Assembly (NCBI RefSeq): GCF_902459465.1
Contig: NC_047068.1
Location: forward strand, 1,860,001-1,924,000
Reading direction: 5' to 3'
Length of the DNA stretch: 64,000 nt
Source: Asterias rubens
Taxonomy: Eukaryota; Echinodermata; Asteroidea; Forcipulatida; Asteriidae
Shown: positions 13,101 to 23,526 of the stretch, piece by piece
Numbering within the stretch: position 1 is the stretch's first letter
Layout of the letters: every line of letters starts with the position of its first letter
The notes under the pieces: generated by a model
Databases searched by the model: none
What the model saw: only the letters and a program-made list of their open reading frames with translations
Told to the model about the DNA's origin: nothing
Program-made: the position numbers and the translations under genes

Positions 13101-16100
13101 TCGAGTAGCGCATATAAATGTTGCACAGGCTGCATACTCCCCACCAGGGAGCTGAGATGGTTTAAGAAGTGAATTAAGGCCCAGTGATCAGGGGTAATAA
13201 TGTGAAGCACTTTGGGACGCCCTCCGGGTGTGAAAATCGCTATATAAAAACAGGCAATTAATAATAAAAATATGGATATTTATATTGTGCCAATAGCCAT
13301 CACAAAAGATGCTCATGTCGCAAAAAAAGGAACAATTAATGAAATGAAATATGTTTAAGCTACTACATGAACCTTATAGAAAACAGTGTGATATGAGAAG
13401 CAATCTATCTTGATCTATTTGCAAAATTCTGCATTTACAGTGACCGTATAGCACACAATTCTATATAGGCTGTAAGTGTAAGTGCATAATTCTGCAGTAA
13501 GCAGAGCCATGAAAATGGGCCCTGCAGACAAGTTGCACAACAACTTCTGTGTTTAATGCACAGATCTTTACCATGCTGATATTATTTGTTTATTTTATTT
13601 GTACAAGTGCATGTAGAATCAATACTGAATATTGATTCTCATGGTGTCAAAGAGTGGAACTAATTTATGATCATTACACATGTCCTTGAGCTAGGCACTT
13701 AACTATAATTGCTTTCCATAAACCCAGTGAATAAATTAGAACCTAATAGAGCCAAGAGAGTATTGTATTGGAATAACCCCTTCATTTAAGTAGCCTTAGG
13801 TTGTATGCTCCTCAGGGAGTTGAGAAAGTTTTAGGAAACAATAGGCACCGGCAATATAAAACTGGAAGTAGGTTATAGCTTTTCATACCACCCTCCAGTT
13901 CGAGCATCTGATTGGTGGAATGTCGAGTACTGGAAGATAATGCTACTAGTGTTGTACATTATACCTTCCCTTTAAGGCAGTAATTACTCAAATTAATTAC
14001 TCAAAATAATTATTGGCATAAAATCTTGCTTGGTTACGAGTAATGGAGAGCTGTTGATAGTATAAAACATTGTGAGAAACGGCTCCCTCTGAAGTAACGT
14101 ATCCTCAAGAAAAAAGTAATTTTCCACAAATTTGATTTCGAGACCTGATATTTAGAGTTTGAGGTCTCGAAATCAAGCATCTGGAAGCACACAACTTCGT
14201 GTACCAAGGGTGTTTTTTCTTTCATTATTATCTCGCAATTTAGACGGCCGATTGAGCTCAAATTTTCACAGATTTGTTATTTTATGCATATGTTGAGATA
14301 CACTAAGTGAGAAGACTGGTCTTTGACAATTACCAATAGTGTCCAGTGTCTTTAAGATCAAAAGATTAAAGTTTAAGACAAACCTGTAATGGAACTTGTG
14401 AGGACTCCTTCTCCTATCCCTGGTATTATGACAATGAGGACAAGCGTACCCCTGACGACACAAGCGGGGAGGCTTTTTACACAGCTCAGTCTTGTAGTTA
14501 GCAAGAACAAAATTAGTATCTGGAGTTGGAGAATGGAAGGTGACTAAAGGGTCACAGAATTGTACACAGTTACCGATAATGATCTTTCAAAATAAGCATC
14601 TGAAGAATTACTAACAATCAGCTTCACCCCAGAAAATAGAAAAACAAAAATGTTTCTAGGGATTTTTAACAAACGTTCATAGTGTGCCAAAAGAACAAAG
14701 TGGATTTGACAGTTACCTGAATAAGCTTCGCAATTAGCTAAATCAAATGAAATTACAATTAGTTATTGCTGTGAGTGTTATGACTTGTAGTTTTAAATAC
14801 ATTACTCAATAAAAACTCCCCACCACAATTACCTAGGCCATTGCACTTAGCACAAATGCTATGGTATGTGCAAAATTTTGATAAAATATGCACGCGTAAA
14901 TGTTGAAGATTTATGTCTACTTGCGTGTAATGACAAATGACTGCATTACTGTGGCCTGGAAGGTGCGGATGCAGTGAGTGGTGGAATGTTTTTCTGACAT
15001 CCAGGTGTTTGAGCATAAGTGGTGTCAATAGTGTGGATTGCTATAAACGCACCAGTCAAATCTAGTTCAGCATGTACAACTCCAATATTACCAAACACTC
15101 TTCTGTGCACTGCTGCATATGAAAAGCATTATCTAAAGCATCAATGCAAAGCCATTTGATGTATGTATAAAAAAAACATATATTTTTTTTTTTTAAATGC
15201 AGTAAATGTAAACAACTTATGAGGTCCCGATTTATAGGAAGCTTTTCATGGAACTCAACATTGGTTCCACAACCATTGGTACATCATATTTACTCAGGTC
15301 TCGAGTTATAGGAAGCTTTTCATGGAACTCAACATTGGTTCCGCAACCATTGGTACATCATATTTACTCAGGTCTCGATTTATAGGAAGCTTTTCATGGA
15401 ACTCAACATTGGTTCCGCCACCATTGGTACATCATATTTACTCAGGCCTGGATTTCCATGGAGGACACTTAGGCCATAGACTCCATTGTTCTGATCTAAT
15501 AGCCTTGGTGCCCTTCAAAAGTTTCCAATAATGATAGCCTTATGATTTCTAACAGAAGTGCCCTTTGCAAATGAAAATGGCCTCACCATTAAAAGGATCA
15601 CAAAACGAAGAAGTACACAAAGCACAAGACGCACACACAGTACTAGCCGACAATTATTAAATTACATTATACAGTTCTGAGTATTTTGCACTTAAAAAAG
15701 TGGGTGGCTGGCTGAGTGACTGCATTTTTATTTTATGTTGATCAGCACTGACCATTGTAGGTACATGTACAACACTGCCAATTTATCTCAGACGTTTAAG
15801 TCGTCCTTCAAAAAATTTCAATAATTATGGCGACAACAAAACAAGTTAAAAATTACTAAGATCAACTTTTAAGTGTCCTTAGATCAACCACCAATAGAAA
15901 TAGCGAAACTGTCTGAGGTATTTATGAATAGATGTTAATATTGAAAGAATATTCATTTTGCTTTTACCCATCTACACCAATGTGTGTTAGCACTGTATAC
16001 TCAGTACTTTCCCCGAGTTCTGTGAAAAAAATCACAGGCATATTACTCAGGTGGGATTCAAACCCACGACCCTTGCAATTCTAGAGCAGTTTCATACAAA

Positions 16101-19100
16101 ATAGACCATTGAACTCAGGAAAGTACTGAGTATACAGTGCTAACAAACACCGGTGTATATGGGTAAAACCAAAATAGGTATGTCAGCAGATTCTTCACTC
16201 TTCTTCAAGCGCTCATTTCCAGCTTTCCCTTGGACCCCGCACCATGACACACTATCGCGCCTTTTCAGTCATAGCTCCAACACTTTGGAACAAGCTACCC
16301 ACCCACATTCAAGCAGCTCCTTCATTGGACAATTTTAAATCTCTACTTAAAGGAACACATTGCCTTGGATCGGTCGAGTTGGTCTTTGAAAAGCGTGTGT
16401 AACCGTTTGTTATGAAATGCACATGGGTAAAAAGATGTTGTAAAAGTAGAATACAATGATCCACACAAACATGCCTCGAAATTGCACGGTTTTCCTTTTA
16501 CCTCGTCGACCAACACGGTCGGCCATTTAATTTTGACTCCCATAAATGGCCAACCGTGTTGGTTCGCACAGTTAAAGGCAAACCTCGCAATTTCGAGGCA
16601 AACTTGTGTGGATCATTGTATTCTACTTTTAAAACATCTTTCTAACCATATGCATTTTATAAAAAATTGTTACAAACGCTTTTTATAGATGAACTCGTCC
16701 GATCCAAGGCAACGTGTCCCTTTAAAACCCATCTGTTTTGTCAATCTGGTTATAGCGCTTAGAAACTTCCTATTTAGCGCTCTATAACTGTTGTATAACT
16801 GCATTATTATTATTATTACAACTACTTTCAGTTACATTAAATTGAAGAAATGCTTACCTTGCCAACGAGGGTCATCTATAAGCAAGGATTTATCTTTCTC
16901 TTGAATTAAACTTGTACTGCTTGTAAATGATGATCCAGTACCATTGGATGGTGTCAGAAGCTCGGCTGGGTCATGTTGAGCTATGACTTCGCGTATGTCG
17001 TACACTGGTTGGCGCAAGCCGTGTGGACCATGGGCAAATGCACAGTGCGGACCATTCTTAACACAATGCCCACGGGCGTCAGTTTCATGTACACATGTTC
17101 CAGTCTTGTAATAGCGTAGATGGTACCTTCTTTCTGTGTCCCCAGTGGTTCGATGTAAAAATGCACATCTGTAAAAAAGATTTAAAAGTGAAGCATTGAG
17201 CATACACCTTTTCAGAAATACCCATTGCGCAAGTGCTAACTGTTGAACGAGGTGAACGAGGTGTGGTCTAGCTAGCGATCAAATTTGATCACCGCCTAGA
17301 CCACAATGCACCTCTTTCAACGCAAACAGCGCACATACCAAGTATTAACAAATAGGTCTATAATATAAAAGGATCACGAACACACCTCTTCACATACAAC
17401 CTCTCTAAAATGAAAAACTTATGTGCCATTGCACGTATGTGTACAGGCTTATCTTAGCATGCAGTGCTGTTAACATGGTTTGAACTTCACCAAACTTTAC
17501 AAAATACTTTTCGAGCGTGCTGAGCAAGAAAGTCCAAAATAGGCAATCTCTGCTTATGTAAAATTACATGTTTCTTTCTATCAAGCTTGGTTTTTCACAT
17601 TTCAGTTTACTTAATTGCTATAGAACATCTGTGTCTATTCCAAAATCAGATTAAGCTCCCTACATGTATGTTTATTAGAGCTACATGTACAAGTTTTCTG
17701 CATGCTTCAAGACACTATTCAAAGCTCAGCTGTTTCAGGAGGCTTACTAGTTACTAACTATCTTCATCCTGTGCCTCGATGTAAACATTTGATTTTGGCT
17801 CTTACATGACATTTGATTGATTGCTTGATTGATCGAGTACGGGCTGATCAAGCATACAGCAAAATGTACTGCTTAGAAACTACACCAGGCATATGTTTGA
17901 AGGCCGATCTACGCAACATGGTTTAGACGTTTATAGACTAGTACAGCTAAATTAATAACAAATTTTCTGAGAAATAAAAATTGCAGATTAGATTTTAGAT
18001 AGGAAATACCATGCCTGCTAAACATACATGACTTACAGTGACCATAGCAATAAGGTTTGTTTTCTGATTTAGCACAAAAAAAACACAATCAATTTAAGAA
18101 ATTAGTTCTTGAAGCACCAGCAACAGTTAACTATCTCTACCATCATGACCATGTCCACCCAAACTACTAATTATGCACACATTGTTTATCCCATATTTTG
18201 AAACTAAAAGTGATTTATTACAATAACATTTAAGGCTACGTAAATTGTTGTTTACATAACACTTTCTTTCCGGCTCATCAAACCCTGTACATCAGATAAA
18301 GTATGATGTGTATACTTTGTGATGTAAAAACATATTTTTTTAAATTTCATTTTAAATTGTAGTTTTGAAGAAGGTAGTTTTCAAGAAGACGAAGTCATGT
18401 GATAATGTAAAAAGGGGAAAAAATGTTCCAATATTTCAACTACAAAAAAAAAACACTTAAAGTTTCCTCACTGAAACCGACATTCCTGACACTGACAATT
18501 CCCAACCCCACCCCAACCTGACAGAATCCTTGATAATGCAAGTAGTCCACACGCCTTACACAACTGCAGCTTGAAAACTGTCAATGAGAATACTTTCAGA
18601 GGACCAAATATATTTCTTCATTTGTTCATTTGATTTTTAACTTTCATTTCAAAATTGAAAGCTTATTATTTCAGTACAGTAAGTCTCCAAAAGATTGACT
18701 TGTAATTTGTAAAGACTATGTTTTTTAAAAATAAAATAACTGTACTCAGACCAGTTTTTATTTCAACCCTTTTTCTGTACAATTGTGACAGGAAGAGTCT
18801 ACAGATGACAATATTGTGTGATGCAAAGCACATGCAAAAATATGAATTTGCACAAAAATAGGGAAACGACTTCTTGGAAATTTGAAAGCTTCATCAGTGA
18901 AGTTTACAATATGACTTCCTGTTATGATGCAGGCATTGACATTATTTGTTGTGTATACAATACACACAAGCTTTAAATAAATGTTGAGCTAATTGCAACT
19001 TTTCAGGCAATGTGCAAATGACTTAAATTTAAGGATTATCAAAACCAAATGCGCTGGAAGGTGCAAATTCAGGATGATGCCAACATTCCACTTCATGGGG

Positions 19101-22100
19101 CAGAGCACTTAGCTAGAAATAGACCTGAGTGGGGACGGTTTTCCAAGGAGGCCAAGGGACAGCCAGTCCTAAGCAGCTAAGTAAGTAAGTAAGTAAATGC
19201 ATCTTGCTGAAAACAATAATGTGTCCATTGTTTTATCAACTTGTTATATTGTTGCTGAGGGATTAAGTGCATACATCCAAGTCTATCTGAGTGTGGGTTT
19301 AAATCCCAGTTATGACCTTTGCGTCCTTGAACAAGACACTTAAACTTTAGTAGTTTCTCATCACCCTGAAGTAAACAGGTTCTTGCAAGAGTAGAGAATG
19401 TTGATATGAATGAGCAACCTATATGTATGTGTTGGTTGGTTGCTGGTGCTGCATACTCCTTAGGAGTTGAGATGGATTAAGGAATATGCTTCTCTTAGAC
19501 TTTAATCAATGGAAGTGCACTTTGCTATATGAAAATGGCCTTGCCCCCTCAAAGATGAAATTCCAAGCTTGTCAGTGGGTAATAACAGTGTATGGTGCTA
19601 GCCTGCTTGAAGAGGCCCACATGTCTTTGCTAAAAAAGTGCATAGTAGTCATTATTTGTGTCAGAGTGTCAGTCAGTGTTTACATAGAACCATATGTACA
19701 GCTACCACTCGATTCAATTGCATTATGATTCCAAAGGCCCAAAGCCTTACTTACATGTAGTACATGTGTAGGACCTTGAACATTTAGTTAATTTCACAGA
19801 ATTTAGTAAGAGTTATTAACAGTTAAAACCCGATCAAACCTACACCTAACTGTACAAGGACAACTTCAAAAAGTCCAAAGAAAATAAATCCTCAGTTATA
19901 AATACACAAAATGGAATCTCAACTATTACAGATCTGCAAGATAGCATTGCAATGAGGTATGGTTTTCACTGTATTTCTATGTAGATGGGTTCCCTTTTTA
20001 TCATGGTACTTTTATTTATAAGCGTGTTTCTCAGTCAGAATAAAGAATGTTCATCAACCTTGATGCAATGTCCAGTTATTTATATTTTATTGTTGTTACA
20101 TCATAAATTTCACAAAACAAAGTGGTCTAATTACAATCGTTGTTCTCTTCAAATGTGCATCCGTGCGTGTACAATCTGGGAATATGTGTCTTATGTGATC
20201 ACGATAATCAGAAAGGAGTTTTTCAAATAAGCCTGTGAAAACAACTTTCTTCTACAGACCAGAACTATGATCACAGAGATATTTTCTAGACATTTTTAGA
20301 ATATTAGATATATTTAGACTGAAGGTATTTTGTGCATCACTGATTCTGAATGCTAATAACATTGAGTAGCAAATAATGACTTTTGAGTAGCAAAATCTGA
20401 TAAATGTTGTACAGCAAAATCATTCACTGATGATAGCACTTTTGACAGATATTGTCAACCTTTTCTGATTTTTAGTTTTTCTTCTAAAAAAATAGTGAAA
20501 TATTTGAGCAATTGCTCTGGTGTTTCTGATCAGCAGAGTGTGGGCTCGATCCCCAGCCGTGACACTTGTGTCCTTAAGCAAGACACTTAACCATTGCTTC
20601 GTCCTTCGGATGGGACGTAAAGCCGTTGGTCCCATGTGTTGTGAAACGCATGTAAAAGAACCCAGTGCACTTACCGGAAAAAAACGGGGTTCGCCCCCAT
20701 GTTCCTAGCTGTGGCTGCTATATGCTCTGTAGCACCTTGTAAACCCTTATAAGGTGCAACATAATTGGGTCTCAGAATTCATCACTTCAATAACCTATCT
20801 TTCTGAAAGTTTGTAAATACTCAGCGCCTTGAGTACCTTGTTTGGTAGATACGTGCGCTGTTTGTAAGACTTGGATATTATTATTATTCAGTCAAATTGA
20901 AAAGTAATACTTCTACAAAAATAGCAATAACTTCACATATTCACAAAGGTTGGACCTTTTATTTTGATCATAAAACTGTCAGTACTGTGGAAATAGCATA
21001 TTCCATCATACTGCACTACAATTTTAAAGTCATTGTAAATCCACAATGCATACAGGCAACATGTCAGTCTGTATGATGTAGTTTTACAACCTCCCTCCAT
21101 GATTTAATCCTACTAGAAAGAGAAATTATGGTCGCCATCATTAATATGGACTACACTGGGATTTTGTCAAAACCAAGTGGAAATGATGGAAAAATAGACC
21201 TAATTTAAGTTATAAATATAAATATAACATAAAAAAATATAGAGTTATAATAAAGGATGTATATAATAAAGGATATATATAATATAAGGACCATACACTG
21301 TACTAATTTAGTGTTGACTTAATGTCAGGAAGGGCAGCAAAATACAATACATGTACATGCTGACACTCGACTTTAGCTCCATGGATGCACTCAGAGTGAC
21401 ACTGACAGGCACACTAAAACTAAAACCTGTACAATAACAACCGATACAGTGCACTGTGTAATGTACAGACGGTGTGTACATACTGTACATACATAGTGTG
21501 TACATGTCCATACATGTAGGTGGTATTACGACTCCTACGAGTATGGATTAAACTACGTGCGTTATGTGCAACTGCTAGCGCGGTTTTTCTAAACTCAAGG
21601 TCTCGGACGTCAAATAAACTGGCCAATATACACACAAAATAAAACTAAATATACATCTCAAATAGTGCCAGCGACTGTATGAATTAACAACAACCACTTG
21701 ACAATCAATACGAAGTCCGGACACGTTTGTTTCAGTCATGTCAACACATGGAAAATGTTAAGTTTAATGACACATTGTTAACAAGTTCAAACCAATATGG
21801 CGACGGGTGGGGAAAATTCGTAAACATTCGGAACCTTGCCCTTGCAATCACAAAGTTTTCAACTTACTCTTCGTCGTCAGGGCATATGCCTGTAGTTTCG
21901 TCAAACTTGGTGCAATAAACATCCGGACTGTAATTAAATGTTCCATCACGTTTCCGTACGGGTCTCCTTCTTCTTTGATTCAAAAAATGCCAATGAAAAC
22001 AAGTAAACGGACGATGATTTGGACACTTGTGTTGCAAGAACTCTTGACATTGTTGTGTTCGAAACTCCTTCAAATACCTGCCAAACAAAGCACACATATG

Positions 22101-22254
22101 ACATTAACAAATATTGTTTCCCTCCTAATTAAGCAAAACTGACAAGTTAAAATGACATTTTGATATGTCGTTGAACTTACGTGTAATGAAATGGTTTCTC
22201 TGGTTGAGCAGCCATTGCAGAAGACGTCGTGTTTTTTTGCTGTTCGGACGGCAT
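924..22254 (-). CDS. UNK: Unkempt homologue: CCCH zinc-finger/RING RNA-binding protein (14 exons, complete)
   Basis: Exons, 5' to 3' on the minus strand: 22254-22181, 22077-21868, 17168-16858, 14519-14384, 12324-12122, 10571-10456, 7927-7766, 6638-6494, 5507-5388, 3924-3755, 3076-2843, 2459-2364, 2042-1881, 1100-924. All introns are GT-AG, phases agree, and the 2316 coding bases give 771 residues (human UNK is about 810). Six CCCH fingers lie in residues about 30-311, with diagnostic strings such as CFHWHF, FNYSPDVYCTK, HRTTGDTERRYHLRYYKTG and RTEQQFHPEIYKSTKCNDMQ. Finger 2 is split between exons 2 and 3. The conserved patch PFYPTSDTVESVI (about 440-452) continues into ALDD...VAALEK in the next exon. 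A short coiled coil follows (EESWNQAKQ, ACDAWKKEA), then a C-terminal RING at about 723-757. In the family the fingers bind UAG/U-rich mRNA and repress translation in neural tissue. It could equally be called UNK/UNKL, because one invertebrate gene predates that duplication. Gene identity is very secure. Confidence 0.96.
2193..2350. mobile_element. Foldback element, family with GGGGTCGATTTCACAAAGAG ends
   Basis: The left end GGGGTCGATTTCACAAAGAG leads into repeated, mutually complementary AGTTAGGACTCGTC and CCTAAGTCCTAAG motifs, giving a long imperfect hairpin. It lies in UNK intron 12, and its right end is close to the exon 12 donor (2363). Sister copies are at 11774, 33639 and 44010. Confidence 0.65.
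3165..3475 (+). mobile_element. Decayed non-LTR retrotransposon 3' coding end
   Basis: One frame reads CDCGEPQPMRHIIDDCPL and then LDGGIEALHLAEDLAVNWL, the well-known C-terminal tail of retrotransposon reverse transcriptases (Cys pair, HI..DCPL, then a W). The stretch before it needs a frame change, so the copy is broken. It lies in UNK intron 10, flanked on the left by the end of another repeat (GTTAGCACTGTATACT). Confidence 0.7.
4371..4746 (+). mobile_element. TTAA MITE, family A, diverged full-length copy
   Basis: It has the family-A body (CCTGTGAAAATTTCAACTCAATTG, then GAAGGGTTTAATGCTGATA) and a right end CAGTGCCTTTTAA. The left end is mutated to TTTGAAGGCACTG, and the internal palindrome is shortened. 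UNK intron 9. Confidence 0.7.
4983..5364. mobile_element. TTAA MITE, family B, beside the UNK exon 9 donor
   Basis: The terminal inverted repeats TAAAGCCATTGGACACTTTCGGTAA and TTACCGAAAGTGTCCAATAGCTTTAA resemble family A in their first bases but enclose a different interior, including a long poly-A run near 5008-5032. The right end lies about 18 bp from the exon 9 donor (GTAAGT at 5387-5382). Confidence 0.75.
7250..7700 (+). mobile_element. tRNA-derived SINE, full length
   Basis: The head GTGGCCGAGCGGTTAAGAGCA with a downstream B box GGTTTGAATCC is a tRNA-Leu/Ser-like Pol III promoter. It is followed by a body (CACTTGTGTCCTTAAGCAAG, CCGTTGGTCCCATGTGTTGT) and a tail GTAGATACGTGTGCTATATAA ending in an ATT repeat. 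A short internal duplication (GAGAAGGGGTTCGCCC twice, near 7461-7505) is specific to this copy. UNK intron 7. Confidence 0.8.
8116..8501 (+). mobile_element. TTAA MITE, family A, intact
   Basis: TTAAAGACACTGGACACTAT at the left and ATAGTGTCCACTGCCTTTAA at the right form terminal inverted repeats bounded by TTAA. In the middle is a palindrome around GATTTCGAGACCTCAAATTC. There is no transposase, so it is a non-autonomous element. Length and TTAA flanks suggest a piggyBac-type source, which is inference. UNK intron 6. Confidence 0.85.
9567..9919 (+). mobile_element. TTAA MITE, family A, palindrome shortened
   Basis: TTAAAGGCATTGGACACACT left and AGTGTCTAATGCCTTTAA right are both bounded by TTAA. 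The internal palindrome seen in other copies is reduced to GATGCTTGAATAATATTTG. UNK intron 6. Confidence 0.8.
11774..11922. mobile_element. Foldback element, GGGGTCGATTTCACAAAGAG family
   Basis: GGGTGGATTTCACAAGAGTTA pairs with AACTCTTTGTGAAATCGACCCC at the other end, and the interior repeats the AGGACTAGTCCT palindrome. A complete hairpin of about 150 bp in UNK intron 5. Confidence 0.8.
12391..12767 (-). mobile_element. TTAA MITE, family A, reverse orientation
   Basis: TTAAAGGCAGTGGACACATT left and GTGTCTAGTGTCTTTAA right, bounded by TTAA. It lies in UNK intron 4, 67 bp beyond the exon 5 boundary at 12324. Confidence 0.85.
12908..13270 (+). mobile_element. tRNA-derived SINE, second subfamily
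   Basis: The head CTTGGCCGAGTGGATAAGAAC with a B-box-like GAGTTCCAATCCC leads to a body (GACACTTAACTATAATTGCTT, GGGTACCTGCGAGGGCAGAG, AAGCACTTTGGGACGCCCTC) different from that of the 7250 copy. It ends GCTATATAAAAACAGGCAAT. A 3' fragment of the same type lies at about 13690-13870 and another at 19255-19480. Confidence 0.75.
13972..14355 (-). mobile_element. TTAA MITE, family A, reverse orientation, left end shortened
   Basis: The right end AGTGTCCAGTGTCTTTAA is intact. The left terminal repeat has lost the GTGGACACTATT part (TTAAGGCAGTAATTACTC). It ends 29 bp from the UNK exon 4 donor at 14384. Confidence 0.8.
15222..15443. repeat. Three 74-bp tandem repeats
   Basis: Units start at 15222, 15296 and 15370 (AGGTC..CGA.TTATAGGAAGC, TGGAACTCAACATTGGTTCC, ACATCATATTTACTC). 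They differ at only a few bases. UNK intron 3. A CAGGCCTG-type element follows immediately. Confidence 0.9.
15444..15600. mobile_element. Fragment of the CAGGCCTG foldback family
   Basis: AGGCCTGGATTTCCATGGAGG, then AGCCTTGGTGCCCTTCAAAAG and AATGAAAATGGCC, match the family seen complete at 26540-26692. The right terminal repeat is missing. Confidence 0.5.
15983..16161. mobile_element. tRNA-like core within inverted repeats
   Basis: GTTAGCACTGTATACTCAGT at the left pairs with ACTGAGTATACAGTGCTAAC at the right. Inside, in reverse, is a tRNA-like block whose complement carries CTCTAGAATTGCAAGGGTCG and a B box GGGTTTGAATCCCAC. Related copies are at 23336, 38145, 43306 and 62095. Confidence 0.75.
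16180..16815 (+). mobile_element. Non-LTR retrotransposon 3' end, split by a MITE
   Basis: The frame reads YRAFSVIAPTLWNKLPTHIQ and then APSLDNFKSLLK, resuming after the inserted element as THLFCQSGYSA and a stop. The pattern APxLWNxLPxxI...FKxxLKTHLF is characteristic of the C-terminus of many animal non-LTR retrotransposon polymerases. A short 3' UTR ends in an ATT microsatellite at about 16803-16818. UNK intron 3. Confidence 0.8.
16347..16725. mobile_element. TTAA foldback MITE inserted in the retrotransposon frame
   Basis: The ends TTAAAGGAACACATTGCCTT and AAGGCAACGTGTCCCTTTAA pair. The inverted repeat extends inward almost to the middle (ACCAACACGGTCGGCCATTT against AAATGGCCAACCGTGTTGGT). 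Excising it with one TTAA restores an uninterrupted retrotransposon reading frame. Confidence 0.9.
19030..19190 (+). mobile_element. Possible retroelement coding remnant
   Basis: A frame reads GAEHLARNRPEWGRFSKEAK with damage upstream, the look of a decayed mobile-element coding end. It is followed by a GTAAGTAAGTAAG microsatellite. I cannot name the family. UNK intron 2. Confidence 0.35.
20505..20890 (+). mobile_element. tRNA-derived SINE, 5'-truncated head
   Basis: It begins inside the tRNA-like head (CTCTGGTGTTTCTGATCAGC), keeps the body CACTTGTGTCCTTAAGCAAG and the tail GTAGATACGTGCGCTGTTTG, and ends in an ATT repeat. UNK intron 2. Confidence 0.8.
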
Positions 22255-22345
22255 TTTAGAATTGTATGGGAAAAACAACCCTTTTGCCCGCGCGTCGCCA
22301 GTACGCATGCTCAGTCTCATTACTCAGTATCGCTGACGTCAGACT
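22255..22345 (-). promoter_or_regulatory. UNK proximal promoter / 5' UTR with a CRE palindrome
   Basis: About 80 bp upstream of the UNK start codon is a perfect cAMP response element, TGACGTCA (22334-22341). Nearby is an NRF1-like GCATGCG half-site (around 303-310 in the 22 kb block) and a CG-rich patch (CCCGCGCGTCGCC). No TATA box is apparent. A TATA-less promoter of this kind fits a broadly expressed gene. The motifs are seen; their use is inferred. Confidence 0.5.
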
Positions 22346-22924
22346 TGATTTGCCTATGTTGTGATGATGTAGGGATGAATCAAATCTAGTAACGGGATTC
22401 CCCATCAAAACAACACTGCATCACAACACTGCTGAATTGCAGATCAGTGTACCATGTCTCGCAGCATAAGTTGTCTGCATAAACAACTCCTAGTGATTTG
22501 ATGAATAATTATAGCTTTTTTATGGATCCTCACTTAATCCCTTTCCCCTCTTTTTTCTAATAATGGATATGTATTTGGATATGTTTGTACCTGTTATATG
22601 CCTCTGATGAAGGTCCGGTTTGATCGAAAGCTAAGGCCATTGTTCTACCCTATTTCATTAATAAGGGAATCAATGTGTGGTGAAGAGGTTTTCCACTAGT
22701 GGTTTTATCCCAACGAGGCCTGGTTCTTGATGTACCTTCCCTTTAAGGCCACTTCAAGGTGTGGGCTACAATTATGTTTTTCCCATAGGCCGTTGCCACC
22801 TACTCCTTGGGCTGAAACAGGGTTACCCCTTTTACAGTCCATTGGATGTAGGCTTGGGTATTATCAATCCGAAGCCTGGCCGGTAGAACAGAAAGCACTA
22901 CCTCACCAATTGTACATAGCAAGT

Positions 22925-23012
22925 GTCATGACCTGGATTCGAACCCACACTCTGCTGATCAAACACCAGAGCTTGAATCCGGTGCTCTTAACCGCTCGGC
23001 CATGAGACGCCA
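22925..23012 (-). mobile_element. SINE head fragment, reverse
   Basis: The complement reads GGCCGAGCGGTTAAGAGCAC, then AGAGTGTGGGTTCGAATCCAGG: the A- and B-box region of the 7250-type SINE. The body is missing. Confidence 0.75.
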
Positions 23013-23335
23013 CAAAGTACCCCTCATCAAGTTGGAGGTCAACAACCCCCAGGTCACAAGATTGGGCAATTTTTTTATACACTGTATCCTGAATCTGTCT
23101 ATAACAGAATTATTTGAGGGCTTTCAAAATAATAATGAGGCCAACGCTCTGTTCTCTGTTTAGTGTGGTGTACCCTATTCTAGAGTCAACAGATCACGAG
23201 AATACTGGAACAGCAAATCAATGGACAGACAGATTTTGCGACTATAATTTGTTGACTTTACTTCAATAATGAAGAACTGAACAGCGTCGCAAATCGATGT
23301 CAAACTTTCCTCGGGGATAAAGAATATTAATTTTG

Positions 23336-23526
23336 GTTTTACCCATATACAGCGATTTATGTTAGCACTAGTATACTCCGTACTTCCCAGAGTTCTTAGT
23401 TGGTATGACACTGCTCTAGAATTGCAAAGGTCGTGGGTTCGTGTCCAATCCGAGTAATATGCCTGTGGGTTTTTTCACACAACTCGGGAAAGTACTGAGT
23501 ATACAGTGCTAACACGCACAATACCT
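23336..23526 (+). mobile_element. tRNA-like core within inverted repeats
   Basis: GTTAGCACTAGTATACTCCGT at the left and ACTGAGTATACAGTGCTAAC at the right flank ACACTGCTCTAGAATTGCAA and GGTCGTGGGTTCGTGTCC. Same family as 15983, opposite core orientation. Confidence 0.7.

Noticed and set aside
21308-21635. TGTACA-rich overlapping ORFs
   Set aside because: Low-complexity TGTACATA-type repeats inside the UNK upstream intron generate open frames by composition.
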